Below, one piece after another: positions 35,148 to 47,871 of a stretch of DNA of 64,000 bases (its first letter is position 1; every line of letters begins with the position of its first letter). Below the pieces are notes generated by a model that was given only the letters and a program-made list of their open reading frames with translations, made no database searches and was not told the DNA's origin. The DNA is from Astropecten irregularis. Its lineage: Eukaryota > Echinodermata > Asteroidea > Paxillosida > Astropectinidae. Both the position numbers and the translations under genes were made by a program. The DNA lies in the NCBI GenBank assembly GCA_963971285.1, contig OZ020258.1, positions 1,674,001-1,738,000 of the forward strand. Direction: 5' to 3'.

Positions 35148-35383
35148 GACCCTTTTCCAAACCTCGGCTTCAGCTCAGGCTCCGGCTCCATTTTGTGAGT
35201 CCATTTTAAAATAAAGGGTAGCAAAATAGAGGCTTTTGGATGCAGTTCGGAAGTAGATTCTCTGGTTTGAAAAGGAAAACAGAGCTTCAGCTTCAATGAA
35301 AAAACCACAACTTATTTGTTCAGCATATGGATGACAGAGCTGGAGTTGGAGCCTGAGCTGGAGCCGAGGTCTGGAAAAGGGCC
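35148..35383. mobile_element. Family C MITE, copy 5
   Basis: GACCCTTTTCCAAACCTCGG to GAGGTCTGGAAAAGGGCCC. Same 'CCAAACCTCGG' subgroup of ends as the copies at 8258 and 21550. Confidence 0.8.
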
Positions 35384-37527
35384 CATCGGGTCTTGGCCGG
35401 ATTTAGGCACATGCTGCTCGCCGTCTGATTGCGAAGCTCGCTGGCTCTGGCTGCCGTTCAGTTGGGAGGGTAGGGAATTATGGGCACTCGCGAAGACAAA
35501 GAAAGAGACGAGAGGACTCAATGGGTGATCATGCCCGTACTGAGACGGAGCTGCTCTTGCCTAGATGTATATGCTGGTAGTGGGTGGGTACGGGCAAACA
35601 TTTGCCTCATTATGCACCAGACATGAGGCTATAACTGAAGAGAGATTCATTATGATTAGGCCTAAAAGTTTAAATCAAAATAATCTGGCACAAAGAAACC
35701 AGTCTCTTCGCAAAACATTGGCGATAATGATCATGAAATTACTTACAAAAAATAATTAGTTCATTATGAATCGATAAAAATTGATTAATGTAAATCACAA
35801 TGAAAGTATATTGTCATTTGTACTAGCAGGGATGTGAGTGGCCTCCGGTACACAAATCTCACACCAAGGGAAAAGATGGAATTTAAAAGTTCCTATACCT
35901 ATGTACACAACAGGTGTACATAAAAGCTGAAATTCTGAATTAAAATCTAAAGAAAAGAAATAAGAATTAAGATTTAAATCTGAAGTTTCACATCCCTGTA
36001 CTAGAGACATTTTAAAATGTAACTAACTGAAAATATATCAATCGAAAGATAGCAAAAGACATATTCAGAGTCAATGCACACAAAGTCGCAAAACACCCAG
36101 TAATTATATGAACTGTGTAAATACAAGAAAATATAATTACACAAAAATTTGTAAAATATTACAAAGAAAAATCTCGTGATTTCTAGTCTCACCTTTGTCC
36201 CCGTTGAATTATCTTCAATTGTTCCAGTTCCCAATCCCCTCTCCAAACTAATATGCAGAATGAATCAACATACATACAAACAAAAGAGAGGACAAAGGAC
36301 CAGTCGGATAAAGATTGATAAGTGCGGAGAGTTTATTACATTAGCATACGAGCAAAGACATATTGACGACTAACAAGTAGATGGACCAACCGACGTACAA
36401 ACGGACTCATGGTTATGATTATTAAGTGTGTAGTGTTGTCAAATCGGACGATTTTTTTCCTTCTTAAACTCGTAATGCAACCCCACATGAGGAAACTATT
36501 ACTTCCGGAATTTCAATAAAAGATCGAATTTCGTTACGTATAGGAAATTAAGCAGCCCAATACATCTTCGCAAACAAAAGAAAACTATCTCTTCACATAG
36601 AATGTTTCGAGTAATTGGAATTAATTAAATCGGCTAATCAAATTTTATTTTTTTATTATCGCTTTGTGTTCTTTATAAGAGAAGTTGTCAATGGTTTGGT
36701 TGAACTGGTTTGTATCAAGTTTTTGTCGCAAATGTATCCGTTGTTAACCACGGAGTCTATAGTCGGTTTGTTCTTGGGAATTTCTTGAAGGCATATATAC
36801 GCGCAAGCTTCTGTAAGCGACTTTCTTTGTTTGAAGGTTGCTTCATTGACGCAACAAAGGAACTGACAGTGTCTTCATACTCTCGTGTTTCTGGAAGAAA
36901 ACCAGAACAATCTCCAGCAAGTCAATTTCACGGTTAACTGGAAGCTAGCTGCGCCTAAAACATAACATTAGGACAATGTTTGAGATACAATGACAAAAAG
37001 AACATGAATGTGTTCGGGATTTTAATTCTCTTCCAGAAATGATTGATTCGTACCGGATTGTATCTCATTTTCACACAAAAAAAGTATCGACGGTGTTTTT
37101 TTGTGCGGAGTTGATGGTTCGATGACGAGCCATATGTACCGGGTCGAAGCGTCTTTGTCCCCGCCAACCCATCGCTATACACCCGCTGCAGAGACACGAC
37201 ATCGGTTGGGCACACACAACCTGCCGGAATTAGACCCCGTCGCCACAGACAAAGAACTCCCAAATTAAAAACTCCCCCTCCAAAAAAAAAGTACCCGGTA
37301 TTTGCCGTGGAAGCTAGCTAAGGTAATCGAAAAGGAAAATTACAAAACAAAAAGATGTGAGGGACAACAAACTGGGGTTTGAGACACGAGCGTCGCATAT
37401 TGATTATGTTGACATGAGAGATTGGAGTAGTGGATGGTAGTCGGAATGAAAGCAAAAAAAAAATGTCAGTGGAAGAGTAGAATAATTTATGTAAAGTAGC
37501 TATTACCCGCACGCGACTTGCCTGAGC
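35384..37527. other. Intergenic, AT-rich; nothing recognised
   Basis: After a short GC-richer stretch (35384-35560), the sequence is AT-rich without repeat family, RNA gene or convincing exon. From about 37100 CpG content rises toward the SPSB3-like promoter. Confidence 0.4.
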
Positions 37528-37640
37528 GGCGCCCAATCAGAGCTCGCCATGCCGACACGACACGAGAGCACGAAGGGCAATTAAGTGCCACTTGTTATGC
37601 AGTCGGCCAAAGCGATTCTCGTTTTCCGTTATAAATACGC
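37528..37640 (+). promoter_or_regulatory. CCAAT/TATA promoter of the SPSB3-like gene
   Basis: CCAATCAG (37533-37540), the optimal NF-Y box, lies about 97 bp before TATAAATA (37630-37637). This spacing and order are classic for a Pol II core promoter. Transcription would begin near 37660 and give a 5' UTR of about 290 nt before the ATG at 37953. The surrounding DNA is CpG-rich. Confidence 0.5.
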
Positions 37641-37952
37641 CATGTTTGACGGGACGAATTATCAGATGAGAGCTCGTGCTTCAAACCGCACCATCATGTG
37701 AGCGACAACCTTACCTCATCGCTTTCTTTTTTGTTTTTTAAACCGGCGAGTGCGGTCAGCAATGTGCCTGAGACGAGGATGGAAACATCGTCGCCTGAAA
37801 TCGTCTCGATCTCACCCTGAGAGCATCGCTTTGTAGCTATACACAGGCGACTACTTGCTGTATGTGTGCACGGGGAGGAAAAAACCACCTTGCATACTCA
37901 CTGCCTGCATTGCATTTCACTATCATTAGCATCACACCAAGCATCATCCAAA

Positions 37953-38619
37953 ATGGCGACCATGATACCGCTGCCTGACGGATGTGAGGATCGCTGGTCG
38001 TGGAGTACGACCGATAAATCGCATGAGGTGAAGATCGAGGGACCCATGAACGAGACCGCGGTGTTCCATCCCAACTGGTCTAACGGCACGGCAGGGGTGC
38101 GAGGAACCAGGGTGCTGAACCGGGGGAGGTTCTACTGGGAGCTGAAGCTGTCCCGTCGGGTGTTCGGCACCAGCATGATGTTCGGCATCGGCACGAAACG
38201 AACGCGACTCCATATCGACGAGTTCATCAACATGTTGGGGGAGAACGAACAGAGCTGGGGCTTGTCCCACAAAGGGTTGTTATGGCACCAGGGGACCTCC
38301 ACACCCTTCACCGCCCCGTTCCCGGAGAAGCAACCCACCACACTTGGACTCCTCTTCGATGGCATCAAGGGGACCCTGACCTACTACAAGGACGGGGTGT
38401 GTCTCGGCGAGGCCTTCACGGGACTCAACCGCCATAACTGCGAGCTGTACCCCTTCGTCTGCTCCACGGCCGCCAAGACAGAGATGACACTGGCCAACAT
38501 GAGACGTGGGATGGTCTCCCTTGAGGACCGGTGTTGCGTCACCATAGCGAGGCATCTTCGGAGCGAGACCGAGGCTGGAGGTCTCATCCTACCCTCCCTG
38601 CTTAGAAACAACATCATAC
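37953..38619 (+). CDS. SPSB3: SPRY domain/SOCS box protein 3-like, first coding exon
   Basis: By similarity to the SPSB family this is a substrate receptor of a Cullin5-Elongin B/C ubiquitin ligase. The SPRY domain covers about residues 14-185: WSWST near the start, RFYWELKLSRRVFGTSMM, SWGLSHKGLLWHQG, LTYYKDGVCLGEAF, then YPFVCSTAAKTEM. A SOCS-box-like segment follows (SLEDRCCVTIARHL, then LILPSLLRNNII). In detail it is closer to SPSB3 than to SPSB1/2/4. I start at 37953 because ATG is in the AAAATGGCG context and the family similarity begins right after; an in-frame ATG at 37866 would add 29 unlike residues. The exon ends at a strong donor (ATAC|GTGAGT, 38619/38620) in phase 1. No 3' exon was found. 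If unspliced, the frame stops at 38690. Codons are GC-rich compared with the surroundings. Confidence 0.85.
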
Positions 38620-39714
38620 GTGAGTGTTTCCGTCAATGTCCCGCAAACATAGGAATGTCGACCCTCAAAGCACCCTGTGGGGTGACATGACAACCAAAAA
38701 AACTATCGCCAATTTCTAACCAGTGACTAAACTTTACAGCAAACGTGTTTTGTTTTTCTCAATTCTTTCCGCACCTGTAACTCTACTGAATAACACTGGG
38801 TGATGTGAACATTAAGATAATTATCTGATCATAAACTTCTTCTATTTTATTGAATTCCCAACAAAATGCTACATGGAAACCGATCACATTGACTCAAATT
38901 CACAATTCAGTTCTGTTTTCCCTCCCCGAGACTCCACAAGCGAACAGTGTTTGACAAAACATCATCATTCGAATGTGAGGCGACACAATATCAATGCACG
39001 AACGTCTGTCGGACAACCAAGGGGCGGCCATCTTGTCTATCTATGACGTCATCTACGAGAGGAACATCTGTCGCTCGTGCATGTCACCATTTTTATTTAA
39101 GAGAGAGAGACTGGGTGAAAAATAATTACACCCCAAAACAAACAGTGACAAAGGAGGTCGAGGGATGGAGGTGTCCACGTGCGCAGTAAACTGTTACTGC
39201 GAGAGCGTGAAAAGCAAGACCGCTACAGAACACAGAACCTATCGATTTTAAACATCAGCCCATCGCGTGCAGATATCGACGGCTGTTCCATGATCATCCA
39301 CTTCTTCTGTTTGTTTCCAACCCAAATCTGGACAATTAAATCATTGCAGTCACAAGCTCAAATTTGCGTCTTCAGCACTAAAATCATGTTATTAACATTA
39401 ATCAAATTAAGATGTGTTGCTAGAGATACGTTTAACCTGACAAAGATTGTTACTTTGTCCCCCGAAATTAAACTGAATTGCTATTTCTATGCCTTCGTCC
39501 CTTGTGATGAACAAGTCGCTCGATAGCTGCAACTCTAGTTCTTTGTTCTCCAAAATGATAAAAAAGGGCAACAGACGGCAAGATTCCCATGGAAACAAGA
39601 GAACATCCTCGACCATGTGACCACTCAAAGAGGCAACAAAGAGGCTAGTGGAAGTCTTTGTTCCTGGTGGGGTTTTAACTCTCTCCCACTGGGTCGTAAA
39701 CTTCGCCATATGAC

Positions 39715-40060
39715 CGACCCCAGAGGTACACCAGCAGGACGGCTGTCGGTGATGGATTGGCCGGCTAATTAGACGCTAGCGGGCCCGACTCGACCGGGCA
39801 CGGGGGGACACAAGGCCGCGGCAGATCGCCTCCACGGCCTCCACGAGCTCGGCACGCGCGGCACGGTGCGGCCCGTGGGATACCGGACCTCTCATCGTGT
39901 GCCACCGAGGAATCTGTCAACATCGGCAATGGACTCCAAGGAGACGAGGCAGCGTGGGCAGCCATTGGTCCTCCTGAAGACGGTACAGTACCCTCCTCCT
40001 AGCTGGTCACTCCGGCCATTCATATTCGAGATAAGGCCATAATCACTGGTCCGATAAGAC
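39715..40060. promoter_or_regulatory. GC/CpG-rich single-copy island
   Basis: It is strongly GC-rich relative to its neighbours (for example GCTAGCGGGCCCGACTCG near 39777) and contains TAATTAG. No supported exon. Could be a CpG island, alternative promoter or conserved element. Confidence 0.3.
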
Positions 40061-41480
40061 AAAGGAACCAAGGCAAAAGGCAATTACCCCATCTTATTGA
40101 TTTCATCCATTTAATATGTGCCCATCAATTTGGAAATAAGACCTCTATTATCTTAAAAATCTATTGTTTAAAAAGTTATCTAGGAAACACCCTAAAAATC
40201 GAAATTCATTGTTGTGGCATCAAAACAGTAAAGTCAATTGCTTGGAAGTTGGAAACAAATTTCACCCTTCGGAAACAAAATCCAAAATTACAGTAAGTTT
40301 TCTTTCAAACAAAATACCGGCTGTTGGTGAAACAAAATAACGAAGACAGAAACCTAAACCGTGCTTTATTTGTCACAAAATATTCTCGATTTTGTTTTCT
40401 TGCGTTGATCAATTTGAATGTAAATATGAATAATTGGCAAAGTTATTGTCCAATTACACCATTGTACAAAATCCAACCCCTGCGATATTTTTCTAATATT
40501 TATGAAATTTTGAAATTTGGACTGCAACTTTAATGTGAAGGTTCAAAGTGTTCTACCCAACAACTCATATCATTATAAAACGTAGATGTAGACAAAATGT
40601 AATTAAGCATTTTTCTTGAATTTAAAATTAATGTTCAAAAACGTATGGATTCGATCCAATGTTTCGTCATTGTTTCGTCACTGTGCCGTCAAAAGTGTTC
40701 TGAAAACAACTCATTTTGTTAGTAGTATAGAATTTTCTTCTTTTGTCGAGACGGACGAGAGTTCGTGTATCAATGTGAAAAACTCATAATGACCACACGA
40801 CGACTCTTTCATGTAGCAATTTCATTCCTGAAAATAAAAATACACAACAATCAGTACATCGTGTGAAAACAGAAAATAGTTAAATATGATCATATAAATC
40901 AATTCTCTGTGCAATGTATACGATCGCTATAATTATGTTGATATTACGACCTTTCACCTTGATCGCTGTTGAATATTCAGATAATATTTATCAATAATGA
41001 TTCATTAATCCTGCTTGTTGTGCTACATTATTGAACGTTCGATTGGTCTGTACATAATCATGTTACCCGATATAACGCCCAGTGGTCGTTTATAGCGACA
41101 ATTACATTGTGCTGTTTGCATGTTTTGCTTTGGCTCGTAGTCGTTTATTACGAGGCAATGTGTTCGTTTACAACGAGCACTCCACACTTTGCGAACAGAT
41201 TATTAACAATGATAATATATAATTATTAAGTGTTAATTTATTATTATTCGTTGAAAATAATGAAAGGAAAACAAAAACAATCTTCGTAATATAAAAGGAA
41301 AGAGAATGCTACAATATGTAGAGATTTTAAACGCTTTAACGTACAGGTTATGTTGCACTTGTCGGCAAATATGGACGCCCTTGTTTGAAACAATAACCTG
41401 ACTGATAGAGAACAACTCTTGTCTAATTATTAGCACTGGAGACTAAAATACTGAATGTTCTGTCAGTCGTTTGATTGTAT

Positions 41481-41495
41481 CGACAGAGGGCGCCA
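41481..41495 (+). promoter_or_regulatory. CTCF-like motif
   Basis: CGACAGAGGGCGCCA. An oppositely oriented motif (minus strand TTATAGAGGGCGCTCT) lies 430 bp away at 41918-41933, so the two point toward each other. Confidence 0.35.
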
Positions 41496-42597
41496 TTCTT
41501 GTTTAAAAGTGTTACATCATCATAGAAAAACAGTATTATTTCATCAGAAACTAGACAGTAATGATTAGAGATTATGAAAAAAACCATAAACTGCCTGTGT
41601 ATAGTCCGTCTGCTCATTATCCCTGATCAGACTTACTTTAAACCCGCTCAAACGCTGCCTATAACCGAAGTAGAAATTCGAATAATCACTAGAAGTAATA
41701 ATTGTAGTTATCTAAATCGTAGTTAAGTGTTGATTTGCAGAGCACATGTTAGTCTGATATAATTATAGCGGTGGTGTTGGGAAATATGATGTTTATTGGG
41801 TGTGTTTTCATTTCAGCAGCTGCCAATTATAATTGTTGTTCATCTACAACGGAACTATACTTGCTTGGAATGTGTGCTAGTCCTTACGACATTGACCTGT
41901 TGTTGCACTGTAAACGAAGAGCGCCCTCTATAATGACGGTGTGTCATCCAGGACATTGTCTTAAGGCTCACGAGTTTGGTGACATAAAATCGCTAATAAT
42001 TTGTGATAATCTCTACACATGAGTGCACTTGTTAATTGTACCGCGTAGTTCCTGTTGCTAGACAAACCGCTCTAGATAATGCTTTAACGACTGTCATCAA
42101 CTACATTGTACAAAATGGTGCTTCATAGTTCACTGTGGGGGAAATTGAGGTCAATGTGTTTGTGTAGGTTTAGAAGCGAGATATGATTCTATGTAAATAG
42201 CTATTACTATTTATTACGTGTAATTAATATTAGTATCAAATACTTAAACACCATTACCTGTTGATTGTAGCAGTAATGAATGCTTGTATCTAATACTAAT
42301 CTATTATTACCAGTTATGAGGCCGGGAAGGTGCAATATTAATAATGATTAAACTAATCTGTGTTAAATCTATGTGAATTGTAATTGTTATAATCACATAA
42401 ATGTGCAAGAATACATTCCAAAATGTTGTAGTGTCAGTGAAAGAAATGTAGTGTTTCGTCTGTGAGATGAAAATGTAGTGAAATCGTGTAGTATCTCGTC
42501 GATATTAGTAATTTAATCTAGAATTGATCTTATATATAGTTATATTAATTGGGACTGCCATTCTAGTCACGGTGGAAGCCATCTTGTTTTGGTGTTC

Positions 42598-43338
42598 ATT
42601 TTTCAAAAAATCGAACGAGGCCCAGATAATCTGGTTCCTGCTGATGACGTGTGAAGCAATATACACGTTGACGGTAGGGAACTAGTCCAGAAGAAGATGG
42701 CTGCCGTTTAACTCCACTCACTCTGTCTTTCTGGAATGGCGTTTACAATGTTAGTCTTTTACTAGTAGAGGACTAAGTAAAAAGAAAAAGAAGAGGAAAA
42801 AAACAACCTTTTTACCGCTGCCGTGTGCTATTGAACGTAGGTGTATAATAATGTTAAGTGATTGTTCTTCAGAACTTGTTCTAAGTTAAATGCATCACCT
42901 TGTACTAAATGAATAATTACTTGATCCAATTAGTTATTTATTCTGGTTGTAAATAATGATTGACCATTTTTTCTTTGTTTTATTAATTATTATTCTGAGC
43001 TATGGAATCTTGCTATTAATGATGTAGCACATCAAAGACTGGTCGACTTGCCATTCTGCAGAGTGCGCATGCGCAGTCACGTGAACAGCATCGGTGTATT
43101 CAGATGTGTGGTAGATTAGAATGAAAAATAATATGGAAATATATTCAGAATTGACGTTTGACAACAACAACAACAGCAACAACAAAACAACAGCAACAAA
43201 AGTGAAACAACAGCAACAAATCAACAGCAACAGAACAACAGCAACAAAACAACAACAAATCAACAACAACAACTGATCAACATCAACTAATCAACATCAA
43301 CAAAACAACAGCAACAAAACAACAGCAACAAGAACAAG

Positions 43339-43375
<37 letters not shown>

Positions 43376-43612
43376 GCAACAAATCAACAACAAACAACAA
43401 CAAAAAATAACAACAACAACAACATCAGTTACAACAACAAACAAACAAATTACAATAATTATGAGCGCTGCTGTGGTAAATGTACTCAATGATTAATTCT
43501 GTTTTTCCTTTGTAAGTTAGAACTTCGTTAATCTTAAAATAATGATTTCTCGCTATCAGGTATTCATATTGTAACATCTCTCATTATCACTGCGTCTTGC
43601 ATACAATGCTCT
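42598..43612 (+). repeat. 1-kb direct duplication, left copy
   Basis: It runs from TTTCAAAAAATCGAACGAGG to TCTTGCATACAATGCTC and matches 43739-44640 nearly throughout, with small indels and a different-length (AAC)n tract (about 43160-43450). High identity suggests a recent event. Confidence 0.85.
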
Positions 43613-43738
43613 GAACATACTCGTTTATAGGTATGCTGCTGCTTGTTCTGTTGTAATTTCGTCATGGCTCGCTGGTAGTTCATGTACTTGTTGGTCTCTT
43701 GTGCAAGATCATCTACGTAATCCATCAACAGCTCCAAA
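43613..43738 (-). pseudogene. Duplicated EIF3H exon fragment
   Basis: About 115 nt are nearly identical to EIF3H exon 6 (49338-49473) in the same orientation: [20 protein letters not shown], then [18 protein letters not shown] is intact. The copy also carries some intron next to the exon donor, which has changed from GGTACGT to AGTATGT. At the other side homology stops inside the exon, before its acceptor, so it cannot splice as the parent does. It lies exactly between the two copies of a 1-kb duplication and about 4.8 kb from the EIF3H stop codon. Only a few substitutions separate it from the parent. Confidence 0.85.
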
Positions 43739-44640
43739 TTTTCAAAAAATAGAACGAGGCCCAGATAATCTGGTTCCTGCTGATGACGTGTGAAGCTATA
43801 TACACGTTGACGGTTGGGAACTAGTCCAGAAGAAGATGGCTGCCGTTTAACTTCACTCACTCTGTCTTTTTGGAATGGCGTTTACAATGTTAGTCTTTTA
43901 CTAGTAGAGGACTAAGCAAAAAGAGGAAGAGGAAAAACACTTTTTACCGCTGCCGTGTGCTATTAAACGTAGGTGTATAATAGTATTAAGTGATTGTTCT
44001 TCAGAACTTGTTCCAAGTTAAATGCATCACCTTGTACTAAATGAATATTACTTGATCCAATTAGTTATTTTTTCTGGTTGTAAATAATTATTGACCATTT
44101 TTTCTTTGTTTTATTAAATATTATTCTGAGCTATGGAATCTTGCTATTAATGATGTAGCACATCAAAGACTGGTCGACTTGCCATTCTGCCGAGTGCGCA
44201 TGCGCAGTCACGTGAACAGCATCGGTGTATTCAGATGTGTGGTAGATTAGAATGAAAAATAATATGGAAATATATTCGGAATTGACGATTAACAACAACA
44301 ACAGCAACAACAAAACAACAGCAACAAATCAACAGCAACAAAACAACAACAGCAACAAAACAACGGCAACAGAACAACAGCAACAAAACAACAACAACAG
44401 CAAGAAATCAACAACAAAAAACAACAACATCAATAACAAAAACAACAACAAACAAATAAATTACAATATGAGCACTGCTATGGTAAATGTATTCAATAGA
44501 TAATTCTGTTTTTCCTTTGTAAGTTAGAACTTCGTAAATCTTAAAAATAATGATTTTTCACTGTAGTTTACTGTTCGCTATCAGGTATTCATACTATTGT
44601 AACATCTCTCATTATCACTGCGTCTTGCATACAATGCTCA
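43739..44640 (+). repeat. 1-kb direct duplication, right copy
   Basis: Partner of 42598-43612; begins TTTCAAAAAATAGAACGAGG. The (AAC)n tract (about 44290-44460) is shorter here. It ends at the same TCTTGCATACAATGCTC, after which the exon fragment is absent. Confidence 0.85.
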
Positions 44641-45539
44641 ATGGCTGCTGCTCGTTAAATATTCAATGAAACACACTGCTACAACGTCCTGATTTTGACG
44701 GAGTTCCTTCTCATAACCTGAATACAAAGAAACAACAGATATGAACTTTTGAAATATTATTTCGAGTTATTCAGGAAAAGGGTTAACTCTCTGCCAGGTC
44801 TCTATTGTTTATGTATGAACTGCTGACATGTTTGAATATATTACATTCGTCTCTTCATCAGTAATTGTTGGTTTTACTTTTAATTTATTCAAATTATTTA
44901 TCGAATTATTTATTCGTTTAAATTTATGAAATTCTAAACCAGCTAGTACTTTAATTCAACTATTTATTACTTTTCTTATTTATTGACTTCAAGCATGCAT
45001 ATTGTGGTTGTAATTAATCAAACAGTGTAATTATTGCTATGTTCGAATCCTGTTTTTGAAATACAGCTGCTTAATGTATCATTCTTATTTATTAATTAAT
45101 TAATGAATTTATTCATTTGGTTTTGATTAGATTGTAATGATTGAAATGTAATTATTAATTAATTTTTTTTTTAATTCTGACGATATGGTTATTCTGCTTC
45201 CTGGTCATACAGGATAGCAGGTAACCACGCCTAGTCTCTGCCCACTTGCCAGTGTCAAATAAAGTAGTCAGTCTATCAAATACAAATGTCTACTTGTTTT
45301 ATTTTAATCAATTTTTAGTTGTTGTTTTTTGTAAGTTTATTTGCTTTGTTCTTGTTTATTTTAATTTTGTTTTGCTTGTTTGTTTGTTTTGTTTATTTCA
45401 ATTAATGTTTTGTTTCGTTTTTTTTTATTTGATTGTTTTTTACTCGTTTCTTGGGGAATTGGAACAAATTGCAAGTATAGTCTTGAACAAACAAAATTAT
45501 GATTTGTACATTATTTTGTACATTTTACAGCACTACAGC
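44641..45539. other. AT-rich intergenic DNA
   Basis: Runs of TTTATT/ATTAATTAATTAAT and T-rich sequence; no gene or repeat family recognised. Confidence 0.4.
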
Positions 45540-45918
45540 ACTTTAAAGGGACGGTACAGAATTGGTAAGACAAAATACACGTCATGATCACAGATTCACA
45601 TATAACTTACACAGTATAATAGTGATGATAGGAGAAAACATCCCATGAAATGTTTTTGTCTGAAATGCCATATTCGTTGAGAAATAAATGAAACTATTTT
45701 CCGATTGGAATAAATCGCTTCGAAGCGTTTTATTCATTCGTTGAAAAGTGTACAGCTCTCTGTACACGGGTTTTCACTATTTTCTCGTGACCCAGATGGC
45801 TGATTGACCTCAAACTTCTAAAGGTTTGTCAGTTAAGGTATATGATGGATTACATAACGTGCTTTCACTGTCAGCAACGGTTTTGTCGCAAAAACTAGTT
45901 CTGTACCATCCCTTTAAA
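45540..45918. mobile_element. Family B palindromic MITE
   Basis: CTTTAAAGGGACGGTACAGA at the left and AGTTCTGTACCATCCCTTTA at the right are inverted. The centre has the palindrome AATCGCTTCGAAGCGTTTTA-like block (about 45715-45735). The design parallels family A, which it directly abuts on the right. Confidence 0.8.
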
Positions 45919-46280
45919 GGTACTATCATACTTTGGTCGCATACCAAAACAGGAATCTCCACAGATTTACTTTTAACTTATACGGGGTATGAAGATGGTG
46001 GTGGTATAAACCTACCGTTAAAATTGTTCCGCCTGAAATGCAGTATTTATCCAGAAATTAATAAAACAACGACCGAAACTTTTTTTGATCTTTTAAAAGA
46101 TAAAACATAAAAGAGAAAAGACTTAAGAAATACTGTGGCCGTTTTTCACTGTTTTCTCAAAAAGTGGGCACCGTATGGGACTGAAATTTTCACAGATGGC
46201 TGTTATTGTATCTTCTTTGATATTTTTGCCCATGGACCTGTATTTCTTTGACAAAAACCAAAGTATGATATTACCTTTAA
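45913..46280 (+). mobile_element. Family A MITE, full length
   Basis: TTTAAAGGTACTATCATACT to ATGATATTACCTTTAA, 368 bp, sharing the TTTAAAGG junction with the preceding family B element. Contains AACGACCGAAACTTTTTTTG and the GATCTTTTAAAAGAT centre. Confidence 0.9.
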
Positions 46281-46647
46281 CACACTGAACATGTGAAGTT
46301 ACACTGGATTGGGTTGGGTAGAGTTTGCAGTGCCATTCAAACCGTGGACTCATAACAAAAGGGACAATAGGGTCCACGATTGGAAAGCATGTACAAAACC
46401 AATGGAGCTGCTGCCCAAAAGTTTAAGTCCAAACAAAAGAGGAACAATAGGCGGGTCCACGATTGCAGGCGTTTACACAGTGTGGGTGGGTGGTTAGGGG
46501 TGGGGTCATTAGGGTGGGGTACACACACACACAGATAACGAGTATACAGGAATGAAACAATGTGGATACAGAATAATAATGATAACAGCAACATGGATAC
46601 TGAAAAAACAAGGGAAACGATGCAAATAGGACTAACCAAAAATATCA

Positions 46648-46863
46648 GGGTCTAATTTCATAGAGCTGCTTAAGCTTAAGCAAATCACAATTACCAACCA
46701 AATGTTCATGTGATGTTTACTGCTTTTGACTTGTATCCGGTCATTGTTTGCTGAGCATAACATTCACAAGGAGTTTGGGCTGGCATATTGGTTTCATTGA
46801 CCAAGGTTTCTGGTGCTTATTAAGCAAATTTTGGTGCTTAAGCAGCTCTATGAAATTAGCCCC
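46648..46863. mobile_element. Family D MITE, copy 3
   Basis: AGGGTCTAATTTCATAGAGC to GCAGCTCTATGAAATTAGCC. Slightly shortened interior. Confidence 0.8.
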
Positions 46864-47196
46864 AGGTCGCAGGTCCATAACTCTCAAATAGTTCTCAAGA
46901 AAAACACCAAACACTTCAACAGACTTCATTTTCTACCAAACATCTTACATTTAAAGATTTTATTGATATACATTCCTGGACAAGGAACATTGAAACACGG
47001 ATTCATTTGTTACATGTTCAAAAGAAATTTGAGTATATCAAGTCTAGGCACCAATCTAAGGCCAGTTCCGAAACGGGCTTCCAGAGCTATGGCTAGGTCT
47101 ATTGTCTTGGTGTCTCCGCGTATTTCCAATGGAGCAAGACCTAGACCTAGCTCTAGACAACAGCACCTGGAAACAAAATACATTGTCCATAATTTG

Positions 47197-47212
47197 CCAC
47201 TTGAGGGCGCTA
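47197..47212 (+). promoter_or_regulatory. CTCF-like motif
   Basis: CCACTTGAGGGCGCTA, a close match to the CTCF core, 1.2 kb beyond the EIF3H stop codon. Confidence 0.4.
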
Positions 47213-47672
47213 CACACATTTAACATCTACTTAAAAACTTGGTGACTGTGAAGAAGGAATAAATTAATACCCAGGCTGCAGTGCAGGTGATCACAGCCTC
47301 TGATTGGCTGTTTAATGCATAAAACCTCATGCATATTTATGAGATAATAAATTACAGCAATCTCATTGGCCACTGTCATTCACCAATGAATGGATGGGTG
47401 CATCAACCTCAACCTCTACAAGAATGAAGCATATTGCTGACAGATTTGATTCCGATGAAAACCCCCTGTGACTGCGGTTGTCGCTTTCACAGACAATCCG
47501 GGGACCCTTTCGGTGAAGAAATGCATTTGTGGGACAGTTTCCGTTAAAATTTTGAACACAAAATCGCAGACTGGACTTTTCTGTGAAAGGGTCTACTTAT
47601 AACATTTGGAGAGTGATACAGTTAGAATAATAGAATGGGCTGGAGTATGGGCAACATGTGACCTAGCCCCCA

Positions 47673-47772
47673 GGGGTCGATTTCACCAAACTCATCGCAA
47701 CTTACTATCAATCCTAGGACTTATAATGCATCCTTTGACCGATCGTAGTAGGGCTTTGTGAAATTGAAACCC
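47673..47772. mobile_element. Family E MITE, internally deleted copy
   Basis: CAGGGGTCGATTTCACCAAA to GGCTTTGTGAAATTGAAACC; about 100 bp, lacking the central GTAACTCGAG part. Confidence 0.65.
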
Positions 47773-47871
47773 AGGATTTATAATAAGACTGGGTGTAATC
47801 AGCCTGTACAGATATTAAAACATGCTACATCTAGAAAGATTTGAGGCTTTGCATAGTGACAATTGGTATGT

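Larger units (their letters stand above)
38620..42597. other. Presumed intron or intergenic, downstream of SPSB3-like exon
   Basis: It should contain the rest of the SPSB3-like gene or its intron. No last exon was recognised. A GC-rich island at about 39715-40060 and CTCF-like motifs at 41481 and 41918 stand out. Otherwise it is AT-rich with no repeat family that I could match within the window. Confidence 0.4.

Noticed and set aside
42598-44640. The two 1-kb direct repeats read as LTRs of a short retroelement.
   Set aside because: They do not start TG or end CA, the internal part is only 126 bp of EIF3H exon, and no primer-binding site or polypurine tract was seen.
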